A stretch of DNA of 64,000 bases, from contig JAPPFJ010000008.1 in assembly GCA_028877215.1 (NCBI GenBank), positions 62,001 to 126,000 on the forward strand. The letters are read 5' to 3'. This stretch comes from Gemmatimonadota bacterium. Lineage in GTDB: Bacteria > Latescibacterota > UBA2968 > GCA-2709665. Under the pieces are notes generated by a model. It made no database searches. It worked only from the letters and a program-made list of their open reading frames with translations, and had not been told where the DNA came from. Below are positions 54,243 to 62,908 of the stretch, piece after piece (position 1 is the first letter of the stretch; each line of letters starts with the position of its first letter). A program made the position numbers and the translations under genes.

Positions 54243-54707
54243 CTAAAACGCCTTTTTGAGGTTCAGGCGAACGCCTCTTGCCTTCAGGTCGCCATTGACC
54301 GTCAGGCCGATGCCCTTCATTTCGACCAGGTTGTCCTTTTTTTCAGGAGGCGGAAGTTCCTCATCTCCATCGGAAAGGAAGAGATGGACCGAGTACGCCA
54401 GGGTTCCGAGGCCGAGACAGAGCATGATCGCGGCCCTCGTGTCGTTGGACTTGCTCTGGTTGTAAAGGTCTCCAGCGTTCTGGGAGGAGGTTGCCGTTCT
54501 GTACTGTTCGTACGCTTCGTTCGCGTCCTTCCTGGACGCGTGCGCCTCTGTGAAGAACCAGAGGCTTGCCCCCAGCGAAAGCGCACCGTAGAGTTTCTTG
54601 GAGTAGAGGAAGTCCTTGGTTTTCTTCTGCGCCTGCGTGGGAACCGCTGAGACAAGAAGCGTGACGACGGCAACGGCGAGCGCGAGGGTGCGTTTTCGGC
54701 TGTCCAT
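54243..54707 (-). CDS. Secreted or envelope protein of unknown function
   Basis: A 154-residue protein with a signal peptide (MDSRKRTLALAVAVVTLLVS, cleavage likely after TQA near 26), a hydrophobic segment (about 38-53, LYGALSLGASLWFFTEA), a second one (about 93-110, IMLCLGLGTLAYSVHLFL) and an acidic/lysine-rich end. It resembles small DUF5683-like envelope proteins, but I do not claim membership. It lies 33 bases after tolC on the same strand and is probably cotranscribed with the export genes. GGAGG precedes the ATG. Confidence 0.7.
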   Translation of the reverse strand: MDSRKRTLALAVAVVTLLVSAVPTQAQKKTKDFLYSKKLYGALSLGASLWFFTEAHASRKDANEAYEQYRTATSSQNAGDLYNQSKSNDTRAAIMLCLGLGTLAYSVHLFLSDGDEELPPPEKKDNLVEMKGIGLTVNGDLKARGVRLNLKKAF

Positions 54708-54740
54708 GAATCCTCCGGAAATCGAATGGCGCTTTACTTT

Positions 54741-56117
54741 CTATTCGTCGGTTTGAACAAGCGTCCCCCCTACGTGCTGCTCCAGTTGAGCCAATTCGAT
54801 CTGATACTGGAATCTGTCCTGCACCAGCTGGTTGCGGGCCTCAAAGAGCTGGAGTTGGGCCTGCTGACGTTCCAGAAAGGTGCCGCCGCCAAGGTTGTAC
54901 CGCTGGTCCTGAAGCCTGAAGTTCTCTTCGGCGGCCTTGACCGCAGCTTCATTGGCGGCTATGCTTCGCCGCAGCCGTTCGAGGTTCAGAAACGACAGCC
55001 TGATATCCATAGCCTGCTGACGTTTGGCCTGGTCCAACTGCTCCCGGCTTCTGAGGTACTCCAGCTTCTGGACTTTGATGTTGTTTTCCGCGGTCAGCCC
55101 GTTGAAAATCGGCATACTGATGCTGATGCCCGCATTGTAAGAGTAGTTCTTGACGAAGAGGTCTTCCACGCCCGTGAAACCTTCGCCCCGGTTCAACTGC
55201 CAGCCGTACCCTGCGCTACCCGCTATACTTGGAAAGCGTACGCTGTACTTTGTGGCCCTTAACTGATCCTTGCTTGCAAGCATTCGGTGTCTTTGCGCCA
55301 GAATCTCGGGATGCCCCTCCATCGCCCGTTCCAGCGACTCCCTGTACGTGATGGGCGGTGGCGCAACCGGAAATGTCTTCTCAGTCGGCACAATGCTGAC
55401 GTCGGGACTGAGCCCAAGGGAAAATGCGAGCTGAGAACGGGCGATGGCAACGTCGTTTTCCCTGGCGATAAGCGCCACGCGATTGCTTGCCAGTTGAGAC
55501 TCGGCGCTCAGGACTTCGGCAATGGTGGTGGAACCGATTTCATACATCGTTTTTTCTCGGCGCAGGCTTTCTTCCGAAACGGAAATCTGCTCTTTCGCCA
55601 GGTCCAGTTGCTCCATTCTCTGCAATAGGGTGAAATATCGCTGTTTCACGAGAAAAACCGTCTGCTGTCGGCTTTCCTTGAAATCCATCTCGGCTGCCCG
55701 CGCGGACTTCTTGCTGGCCGCGAGATTCGCAAGTTGGGCGGCATTGAAAATGGTAATATTCAGACTCGATCCCACGGATTGAGACCCGCCCACGCGGTCT
55801 TCGCCCAGGGTGGTGACGATTGTCTGGGTGGTCTGATCGAAGATGGCGCCTTCCCTTGGGCCGGTGACGCTTCTGGAGATGCGGTAGTTACTGCTCAGCG
55901 AGGGCAGGAAGGCGTTGCGGCGCCCATCGATCTGGGCGACAGCGATCTCCCGCGAGAAGCGGGATTGCGTAATTGCCGTATTGTTTCCCAGAGCGATATC
56001 AATGCAGTCGGAGAGGCTGAGGTGCATGTCTCTGGCTGCGGGTTCCTCCGCCGCGACCGGCGCGGAAAGGACTGCGGCAATAGCGAAAAGCAGCGCTGTT
56101 TTCAGCACGTGTGACAT
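54741..56117 (-). CDS. tolC: TolC-family outer membrane efflux protein
   Basis: A 458-residue protein. MSHVLKTALLFAIAAVLSAP is preferred as the start because AGGAGCG lies before it; another ATG is seven codons upstream. A signal peptide ends near AAE. Two OEP repeats follow, each with a long helical hairpin and a beta region; SLSDCIDIALGNNTAITQSR and TYRESLERAMEGHPEILAQR mark the repeat starts. It forms the outer-membrane channel and periplasmic tunnel for the RND pump encoded upstream. Confidence 0.92.
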   Translation of the reverse strand: MSHVLKTALLFAIAAVLSAPVAAEEPAARDMHLSLSDCIDIALGNNTAITQSRFSREIAVAQIDGRRNAFLPSLSSNYRISRSVTGPREGAIFDQTTQTIVTTLGEDRVGGSQSVGSSLNITIFNAAQLANLAASKKSARAAEMDFKESRQQTVFLVKQRYFTLLQRMEQLDLAKEQISVSEESLRREKTMYEIGSTTIAEVLSAESQLASNRVALIARENDVAIARSQLAFSLGLSPDVSIVPTEKTFPVAPPPITYRESLERAMEGHPEILAQRHRMLASKDQLRATKYSVRFPSIAGSAGYGWQLNRGEGFTGVEDLFVKNYSYNAGISISMPIFNGLTAENNIKVQKLEYLRSREQLDQAKRQQAMDIRLSFLNLERLRRSIAANEAAVKAAEENFRLQDQRYNLGGGTFLERQQAQLQLFEARNQLVQDRFQYQIELAQLEQHVGGTLVQTDE

Positions 56118-56436
56118 ACCGGGCGCTCCTATATTCATCTCAACTCTTGCCGGGTCGTTCGATTTCGTGGAAAAACGTGTACAATCTGGAATCCCGGTCG
56201 CCGATTTTTCAATTCAGGCCGATAGATCGGCCCGGCGGGATGCCGTTTAATCATTTAGACAACGCAAAGACAAAAAAGTTACCGGGAATGGTCGCGCGCA
56301 GTGGCCGGCAGGTTACAAAGAAAACAGAATCCGGGGTAAAAGGAAAGTGAAAACTTCCGTGAACGAGGATCCCCAAAGGGTCCCGGTTGTCGGGCAACGG
56401 CCGGGCAGGGTGTGCGCCGGTTCCCTGTTTCAGGCG

Positions 56437-59400
56437 TCATTCCCCGCGATCCAGGAGTGAATAGACGGTTGGGATGACGATGAGCGTGAGCGCGGTGGAA
56501 CTGATCAGGCCGGCAACAACGGTAATGGCCATGGGCGTGCGGATTTCAGATCCCTCGCCCAGCCCCAGCGCCATGGGCAGGAGCCCCAGAACGGTGGTCG
56601 CGGTGGTCATCAGAATCGGGCGCAGCCGTACCGAGCCTGCCTGTACGATCGCGTCGGCCTTGGATTGGCCGTTGGCGCGCAGATGGTTGATGTAATCGAC
56701 AAAGACGATGGCGTTGTTCACGACGATTCCGGCCAGCATGATCAGACCGAGGAAAACCACGACGCTGAACGAAATGCCGGTTACGTAGAGCGTGAACAGA
56801 ACGCCGATCAGGGCCAGCGGAATCGTAAAGATGATGACGAACGGATGGACGAAGGATTCAAACTGGGAGGCCATCACGATGTAGACCAGAAAGACCGCCA
56901 GACAGAGAGCGAAGATCAGGCTCTGCAGCGATGTCTCCATCTCGCGGTTCTGGCCGCCGATGACAAAGGACACGTCCGCCGGGATGTCGATTTCCTCCAG
57001 GGCCTTCTGGATCAGCCCCGTGGCGGTCCCAAGATCGATACCGGCGACGTTTGCGGATATAAGCACGGCGCGTTGCTGGTCGATGCGCCGGATCTCGCTG
57101 GGGCCCTCCCGTACCTGTATGTCGGCAACAGCGGAGAGGTAGATCGGGGCTTCGCCCTCGGGGTTGACAACGAGGCGTTTCAAGTCCGACACGCCGGACC
57201 GATCGGCTTCGTCCACTCGAACCAGTACATCGATGCGGCGGTCGGCCTCCCTGAACCGGGTGACCACGTCACCCTGCACTTTTTCCCTGACCAGTGTGGC
57301 AACGCTCCGCAGATTGAGGCCATAGGACGCCAGCAGGTCCCGCCGGTAGACGATCTGTACTTCCGGACTCCCGCGCTGAAGGCTGGATTTGACATCGTAC
57401 AACCCGGGAATTCCGGAAAGGCCGCGTTCCACGTTCCGTCCCAGCCTCGCGAGGTTGTCCAGATTGTAGCCTCGAATCTCCAGCTCCACCGGCGTTTTGA
57501 ATGTAAACAACGCAGGACGCGAAAAATCGACGGCGACCTGCGGGAGGTCGACCAGACTGTCCCGTAACCGGGACATGAGATCTGCCTCGCGTTTCGCCAG
57601 AAAGGTGTCTCCGGAAATGCCCGCCCACACTCTCCCCGGTAAGTCCAGCCAGAATCTCCCCGGATCGCCGGCGCCGTTTGTGGCTTCGTCGGATACGACA
57701 ATCGTGACTCTGGAGGTATGTTCTCCCTGGTCCGAGGTGGAGATGGAGGTTTTGTCCACGCCTACGACGGTGGCAATGCGTGCAACGCCAGGTTCGTTCA
57801 GCACCTTCGACTCCACGTCGGAAACGGTCTCCTGGGTGCGCTCCAGGGGTGTGCCGACCGGCATGGAGAGTTCGAGATCGAATTCTCCGTGGTGAACGGC
57901 GGGAATGAGTTCACGGCCGATATTGGGCACCAGGACGTACCAGCAGAGAACGAACGGCAGGATGGCCATTACAACGACGGCAAGACGGTTCCGCAACGCC
58001 CACCGGATCGTGGCAGGATAGAGCCGGCTGATGGCGCCGAAGCCGCCTTCAAAGGCTCGAATGACGGGCGTAAGCAGCGGGAAGGCGATGGCTGCCACCA
58101 GAGCCACAACCGTCAACCCCGCCGGAAAGGTGATCATCAGAAGCAGGATCAGCAGTTTGCCCAACAGGGTAATCGACTGGAAGATGATGAATCGGAGGAC
58201 GACGTAGACCGGCCCCAGCACGAAGAGCGAGCATATGAAAAGAACGCCCGCGACGGCTGCGGGAACCCGCGGGATAATGGCGAGACCCCTGCCGCGCAAC
58301 GGCCAACGGCACGTGCACCTGGCAGCGTTGAGCGTCCATCGAACGCTGCCGGCGAGTCCTTCGCCGAGCGCGACCGGCGCATTGAAAACCAGCAGATCGT
58401 GCCAGATGGCATGGACGATTCGGGACCCGAACGGGGCCGGGTTCTCGCACCACGCACAAAGATCCCGCCAGGCATGGGCGGGTCGCTTCAGGATCTTCAG
58501 CACGAGGGCTGCGGCAGGGAAATACAGGATTGGGGACAGGATTACAAGCGCGGCCTTCAGAGCGACGATGAGAAAAGCGAGCACAACCCAGAGCGTTCGC
58601 CAGATGAATTCGAAAAGCAGCCAGGGCACATAGACTACGGACTTGAGCGCCAGGACGGTGACGCGTTTCGGAGATCGATCTCCGGCAAGTTCCTTAAGCC
58701 TGGCGAGCGACCTGAACTGCAGCAGTTCCGAGTTGAACATTTCGCCGACGGTCGAGCCCCTGTCACCGCTCCCGGGGCCGGCGATCCGTAGCTGACGGGA
58801 AGCCAGCATCGGAATGAAGAAGAGTGCGACGGCAAGTGACGCCACGAGCGAAAAGACCACGGTAAGGGACATATCGCCGAAGACCTGGCCGGCCACGCCT
58901 TCGACGAAGACAATCGGAAAGAAGACGGCGACCGTGGTAAGCGTGGATGCAAACACCGCGCCCCCGACTTCGCCGGTGCCCCGGACCGCTGCCGTAACGA
59001 CGTCGTCGCCCTCTTCGCGGCATCGAAAGATACTCTCCAGGACGACGATCGAGTTGTCTACGAGCATTCCGATACCCAGCGCCATACCTCCCAGTGACAT
59101 AATGTTCAGGGAGACGCCGAATATCTTCATGGGAGCGAACGTCGCGACGATGGAAATGGGGATTGCCAGACTCACGATGCCGGTATGCGAGGGATTTCGC
59201 AGAAAGACATATAGAACCAGGATCGCGAGGATGCCACCGACAACGGCCGTCTGTTTCACTTCATCGACAGATCGTTTGATAAACTGCGACTGGTCCGACA
59301 GTACTTCCACCTGCATTCCAGTCGGCAGCGAATAGGAGATGAAACTGGTCATTTCTTTTAGTTTGACGAACTGTCGTACCTGCGCGGCCCGGTCTGTGGC

Positions 59401-60420
59401 CTCGGCCTGTTTGATTTTTCCGGCTTCGAGTCGCTTCACGTAGGCCAGCTGTTCCGGAGTACCGAAAAGGCGGTCCCGCACCCGTTGCGACGTGGCGACG
59501 ATGTTGGCGTCGGCTTCTTTGAAGATGTCGATCTCCACACTCTCCACGCCGTTGACACGGGTGATGATCTCTCGATCCTTGTGGCCGCGGACAACGTCGC
59601 TGACGTCTTTCAGCCGGATGTCGGCTTCGTTTTTCTGTCCGATGACGAGGTCGCGAATTTCGTCTACCGTCCGGAACTCGTTCAGGGTGCGCACCATGTA
59701 CTGGGTCTGGCCGTCCAACAGGCTGCCGCCGGCGAGGTTGACGTTTTCTTCGCGAAGACGCCGGTTGATGTCGCCGATGCTTAGCCCCATCAGGGCGAGT
59801 TGCCGTTCGTTGATTTCCACGCGGATTTCCTCTTCCAGGCCCCCGTGCACCCTGGCTGCGGCCACCCCTTTCATCGCTTCCAGCGCCTGCTTGATTTCTT
59901 CCTCGGCGATGAGCCTCAGCGCATACAGATCGGCATCGCCGTAGAGACCGATGCGCATGATGGGATCCTGCGTGGGATCGTATCGCAGAATCAGCGGTTT
60001 GTTGACGCCCCGGGGCATGTTCAGACGATCCAGGTTCTCCCGCACCGTCTGAACCGCGTCGTTCATGTCCGTGTCCCAGCCGAATTCAAGGATGACGTCC
60101 GACATCCCGGCCCGGGAGATTGAAACGATGCTGGCCAGATTGTTGACAACCCCCAGCCGTTGTTCTATCTGCCGCGAAATGAGGTTTTCGACTTCCTCGG
60201 GTGCGGTATCGGGATAATCCGTGCGGATCGTGAGGGTGGGATAGGAGATGTCCGGCATCAGGGTGAGCGGCAGCTGCTGGTACGAGATGTAACCGAAGAC
60301 CGCGACAGCGAGGACGACCATAAAAATGGCCACCGGCCTGCGGGTGGTTATTTCGAACGTGCGGGAGATCTGCTCACGGGTGCTGGAGAGGGGATTTCGT
60401 GAAGTGGTATCGTCGTCCAT
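56437..60420 (-). CDS. RND efflux permease (HAE1/AcrB type) with a large membrane insertion
   Basis: A 1327-residue protein starting MDDDTTSRNPLSS after AGGGA. FEITTRRPVAIFMVVLAVAV opens TM1; PDISYPTLTIRTDYP, NSIVVLESIFRCREEGDD in TM4 and AGIVVNNAIVFVDYINHLRA in TM10-11 are typical. AcrB relatives have about 1040 residues. The excess of ~250 residues lies between TM6 and TM7 (about 548-800) and contains some five extra hydrophobic segments (VYVPWLLFEFIWRTLWVVLA, GVLFICSLFVLGPVYVVLRF, LLGKLLILLLMITFPAGLTV). The pump exports small molecules with proton antiport. It is flanked by its adaptor and TolC genes. Confidence 0.92.
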   Translation of the reverse strand: MDDDTTSRNPLSSTREQISRTFEITTRRPVAIFMVVLAVAVFGYISYQQLPLTLMPDISYPTLTIRTDYPDTAPEEVENLISRQIEQRLGVVNNLASIVSISRAGMSDVILEFGWDTDMNDAVQTVRENLDRLNMPRGVNKPLILRYDPTQDPIMRIGLYGDADLYALRLIAEEEIKQALEAMKGVAAARVHGGLEEEIRVEINERQLALMGLSIGDINRRLREENVNLAGGSLLDGQTQYMVRTLNEFRTVDEIRDLVIGQKNEADIRLKDVSDVVRGHKDREIITRVNGVESVEIDIFKEADANIVATSQRVRDRLFGTPEQLAYVKRLEAGKIKQAEATDRAAQVRQFVKLKEMTSFISYSLPTGMQVEVLSDQSQFIKRSVDEVKQTAVVGGILAILVLYVFLRNPSHTGIVSLAIPISIVATFAPMKIFGVSLNIMSLGGMALGIGMLVDNSIVVLESIFRCREEGDDVVTAAVRGTGEVGGAVFASTLTTVAVFFPIVFVEGVAGQVFGDMSLTVVFSLVASLAVALFFIPMLASRQLRIAGPGSGDRGSTVGEMFNSELLQFRSLARLKELAGDRSPKRVTVLALKSVVYVPWLLFEFIWRTLWVVLAFLIVALKAALVILSPILYFPAAALVLKILKRPAHAWRDLCAWCENPAPFGSRIVHAIWHDLLVFNAPVALGEGLAGSVRWTLNAARCTCRWPLRGRGLAIIPRVPAAVAGVLFICSLFVLGPVYVVLRFIIFQSITLLGKLLILLLMITFPAGLTVVALVAAIAFPLLTPVIRAFEGGFGAISRLYPATIRWALRNRLAVVVMAILPFVLCWYVLVPNIGRELIPAVHHGEFDLELSMPVGTPLERTQETVSDVESKVLNEPGVARIATVVGVDKTSISTSDQGEHTSRVTIVVSDEATNGAGDPGRFWLDLPGRVWAGISGDTFLAKREADLMSRLRDSLVDLPQVAVDFSRPALFTFKTPVELEIRGYNLDNLARLGRNVERGLSGIPGLYDVKSSLQRGSPEVQIVYRRDLLASYGLNLRSVATLVREKVQGDVVTRFREADRRIDVLVRVDEADRSGVSDLKRLVVNPEGEAPIYLSAVADIQVREGPSEIRRIDQQRAVLISANVAGIDLGTATGLIQKALEEIDIPADVSFVIGGQNREMETSLQSLIFALCLAVFLVYIVMASQFESFVHPFVIIFTIPLALIGVLFTLYVTGISFSVVVFLGLIMLAGIVVNNAIVFVDYINHLRANGQSKADAIVQAGSVRLRPILMTTATTVLGLLPMALGLGEGSEIRTPMAITVVAGLISSTALTLIVIPTVYSLLDRGE

Positions 60421-60483
60421 TTTTCCCTGGTCCTGAATCAGCCGCATCGACAAGCGGTCGGCGCGTTGTAATCGTTCCGGGGC

Positions 60484-60652
60484 CTAGTGTCCTGTCCCAG
60501 AAATTCCTCACCATTCGACCGACGATTCATCCTGTCTCGCTGCGTTCCCCTCGCTCGCCGACCATACGCAGGTCGCCTGCGCTCGGGCGCCTTGCGAGCC
60601 CGGCGACTCGGCGGTCGAATTTAGGCAACTTATTTCCGGGACAGAACACTAG
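60484..60652. mobile_element. MITE-like element with 20-base terminal inverted repeats
   Basis: The left end CTAGTGTCCTGTCCCAGAAA and the right end read inward, CTAGTGTTCTGTCCCGGAAA, differ at two of 20 positions. Inner arms ATTCGACCG/CGGTCGAAT also pair. At 169 bases it has no transposase. Its right end supplies the stop codon of the adaptor gene (TAG at 60651-60649). Related ends occur at 17584, 49907 and 54032. Confidence 0.75.
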
Positions 60653-61845
60653 CCCGGGGATTCCTGCGGTTCCTGCTTTGTGGTATCCGGTTTGGCAGGA
60701 ATGCGCAGGCCCTTGCCTTCGATCACCCGCACCCTGGCCTGGTCCTTGAGGCCGTTCTGGCCCACGACCACGATGCTGTCGCCCGGCGATACGCCGCTGA
60801 GGACTTCCCAGTTTTGTGTGTCTTCAAAACCCAGGTCGAGTTGAATCTTCCGTGCGGTGCTGTCCTGGACGACGAATACGTGTGGATAGCCGTCATCGTA
60901 GACAACGGCGCGTTTGGGGACCAGCATGGCCTGATCGTGCGTGGCGGTGACGATATTCGTCGTGACGAACAAACCGGGACGCAACTTTCTCTCCGCATCG
61001 TCGATGGCCAGCGTGACCCTGAAGGTGCCGCTGTTGGGATCGACAACCGGACTGATGCGAATGATGCGGCCCGGGAAATCGAGATCGGGAAGAAGATTCG
61101 TTGTGATGCGCGCCGGCTGGCCGACAGAGATATTGGGCAGTTCTGTACCGGATATATGCGCTCTGGATATCAGACTGTTCATGTTGACCAGAACATAGAG
61201 CTTGGTTGCCGGTCCGATCCTGTCGCCAAGCTTGACCATCCGTTCGGCCACGACCCCGGATATCGGAGATCGGACCGATGCATGGTCCAGATCCAGCTGA
61301 GCACGCTGCCACCGAACCCTGGCCTGTTCCAGGTCGAATTTGTCACGTTCGTAGTCTTCCTTGGAGAGCAGTTTTCTCGAAAAAATCTCCTCCTGGCGCT
61401 TGAAGTTGCTCTCCAGCTTGAGGTAAGCGATTTTGGCTTCCGCCTCGGCGAGCTTGAGCTGGTGGTCGACCAGGTGAACAAGGACCTGATCCACTTTGAT
61501 CCGATCGCCTTCTTCGGCCAGCACGCGCTTCACGAGCCCGGATCCGTGGGCGTAAACGTCCACCGTCTCTTCGGCCTCTATCTTGCCATTGTATACCACG
61601 TATGAGGAAATCGAACCCTGCCGAACGCGGTGGACCTTTACCGGTACGCCCTCCGGAGTCTTCTTCTCCTTTTTCTTCGCGGCCGCCGTCGTGTCGACCG
61701 CCGTCGAGTCGACTTTCGTTGAATCGGCCGCGGCTTCGGATTTGTCCTGTTCGCCGGATTTACCGCCACCGCACCCCGCGAGTGCCCAAACTGCAGAAAC
61801 CAACGCCAGTACCGCCAGACACCTCTTAATGCGCATTGCCGTCAT
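60649..61845 (-). CDS. RND periplasmic adaptor lipoprotein
   Basis: A 398-residue protein starting MTAMRIKRCLAVLAL behind AAGGA. The lipobox LAGC (Cys near 27) ends the signal peptide, then comes an acidic/Thr-rich linker (STKVDSTAVDTT). AHGSGLVKRVLAEEGDRIK and SPISGVVAERMVKLGDRIGP are the two lipoyl half-motifs around a helical hairpin; beta-barrel and membrane-proximal domains follow. It couples the RND permease to TolC. The C-terminal PQESPG and stop codon coincide with the repeat at 60484-60652, so the protein end may have been altered by insertion. Confidence 0.92.
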   Translation of the reverse strand: MTAMRIKRCLAVLALVSAVWALAGCGGGKSGEQDKSEAAADSTKVDSTAVDTTAAAKKKEKKTPEGVPVKVHRVRQGSISSYVVYNGKIEAEETVDVYAHGSGLVKRVLAEEGDRIKVDQVLVHLVDHQLKLAEAEAKIAYLKLESNFKRQEEIFSRKLLSKEDYERDKFDLEQARVRWQRAQLDLDHASVRSPISGVVAERMVKLGDRIGPATKLYVLVNMNSLISRAHISGTELPNISVGQPARITTNLLPDLDFPGRIIRISPVVDPNSGTFRVTLAIDDAERKLRPGLFVTTNIVTATHDQAMLVPKRAVVYDDGYPHVFVVQDSTARKIQLDLGFEDTQNWEVLSGVSPGDSIVVVGQNGLKDQARVRVIEGKGLRIPAKPDTTKQEPQESPG

Positions 61846-62009
61846 CCGCACATCCTTACCGGGCGATAGGTGGACAAACCGAAAATATCTGGAATAGGGA
61901 CCATTGTTCGGCGGGATCCACGCCTGTTGCGCCGAACGTGCGGGCGACGTCGTCCCGGGGGTGAGATTTCCCACAATCTTTGACTCCCCAGTCTGCCCGG
62001 ATGTTTCGC

Positions 62010-62047
62010 AAAAAAGCCGCTGGGCCGCCATTTATGCGACGGCCCAG
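62010..62047 (-). terminator. Terminator after the second mrp gene
   Basis: On the minus strand CTGGGCCG (62047-62040), 12-base loop, CGGCCCAG (62027-62020), then CGGC and six T. Confidence 0.8.
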
Positions 62048-62076
62048 ACGTGCGGCATTCCGGCGCTTGGGTTGAA

Positions 62077-62871
62077 TCAACCTTCCACGGCCGCTCTGAC
62101 GCTGGATGCAACTTCGTTGTAACTTCTAGAGATCGGGGAATTTGGGTCGGCGGCCGTGATCGGGGCGCCGGTATCTCCACCTCTGCGTATCCGCGTGTCC
62201 AGAGGGATTTCACCCAGAAGCGGCACACTGTATTCAGCAGCCATTTTTCTGCCGCCGCCCTGCCCGAAGATATCGGTACGGGCATTGCAGTTGCCGCATA
62301 TATACGTGCTCATGTTTTCAACGATACCGATAACGGGTACGTCGACGGTGTTGAACATCTGGATGCCGCGTCGCACGTCCTCCAGCGCCACGGATTGGGG
62401 TGTTGTCACAATCACGGCGCCGTCGAGGCGCGCGGACTGAATCAGGGTCAGCTGTACATCGCCCGTTCCGGGCGGCAGATCGATAACGAGAAAGTCCAGG
62501 GGCGCCCAGGAAACGTCCCGGAGGAATTGCATCACCATCTTGGCGAGCATGGGACCTCGCCAGATCACCGGCGCGCCCGCTTCGGTGATGAGACCGAGGG
62601 AGATCATCTTTACATTGTGACGTTCGAGGGGAAGAATCCCGCCGTTCGCGTCCATGCCCGGTGTTTCGTTCACGCCCATCATAATTGGAACGTTCGGACC
62701 GTAGATGTCCGCGTCCATCAGACCCACTGCGGCGCCCTGCGCGGCCAGCGCCACACAAAGATTGGCGGCCGTGGTGGACTTCCCCACGCCGCCCTTGCCG
62801 CTGGCAACGGCGATCAGACGCCTGACGCCAGGTATGGGCGCGGGCTGGGGGACGTTTGCGGGCCTGTTCAA
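62077..62871 (-). CDS. mrp: Mrp/ApbC-type iron-sulfur cluster carrier ATPase (copy 2)
   Basis: A 264-residue P-loop ATPase with SGKGGVGKSTTAANLCVAL, DADIYGPNVPIMMG, DLPPGTGDVQLTL and the Fe-S CxxC motif YICGNCNA. It belongs to the same family as the 4964-5782 gene but is clearly diverged (for example CGNC instead of CPCC, and a different C-terminus). It carries Fe-S clusters to apoenzymes. It lies 37 bases after the PLP aminotransferase gene. Confidence 0.92.
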   Translation of the reverse strand: MNRPANVPQPAPIPGVRRLIAVASGKGGVGKSTTAANLCVALAAQGAAVGLMDADIYGPNVPIMMGVNETPGMDANGGILPLERHNVKMISLGLITEAGAPVIWRGPMLAKMVMQFLRDVSWAPLDFLVIDLPPGTGDVQLTLIQSARLDGAVIVTTPQSVALEDVRRGIQMFNTVDVPVIGIVENMSTYICGNCNARTDIFGQGGGRKMAAEYSVPLLGEIPLDTRIRRGGDTGAPITAADPNSPISRSYNEVASSVRAAVEG

Positions 62872-62908
62872 GACAGGGATTCCTCAGAACGGGCGGCGAG
62901 TGCGGTAT

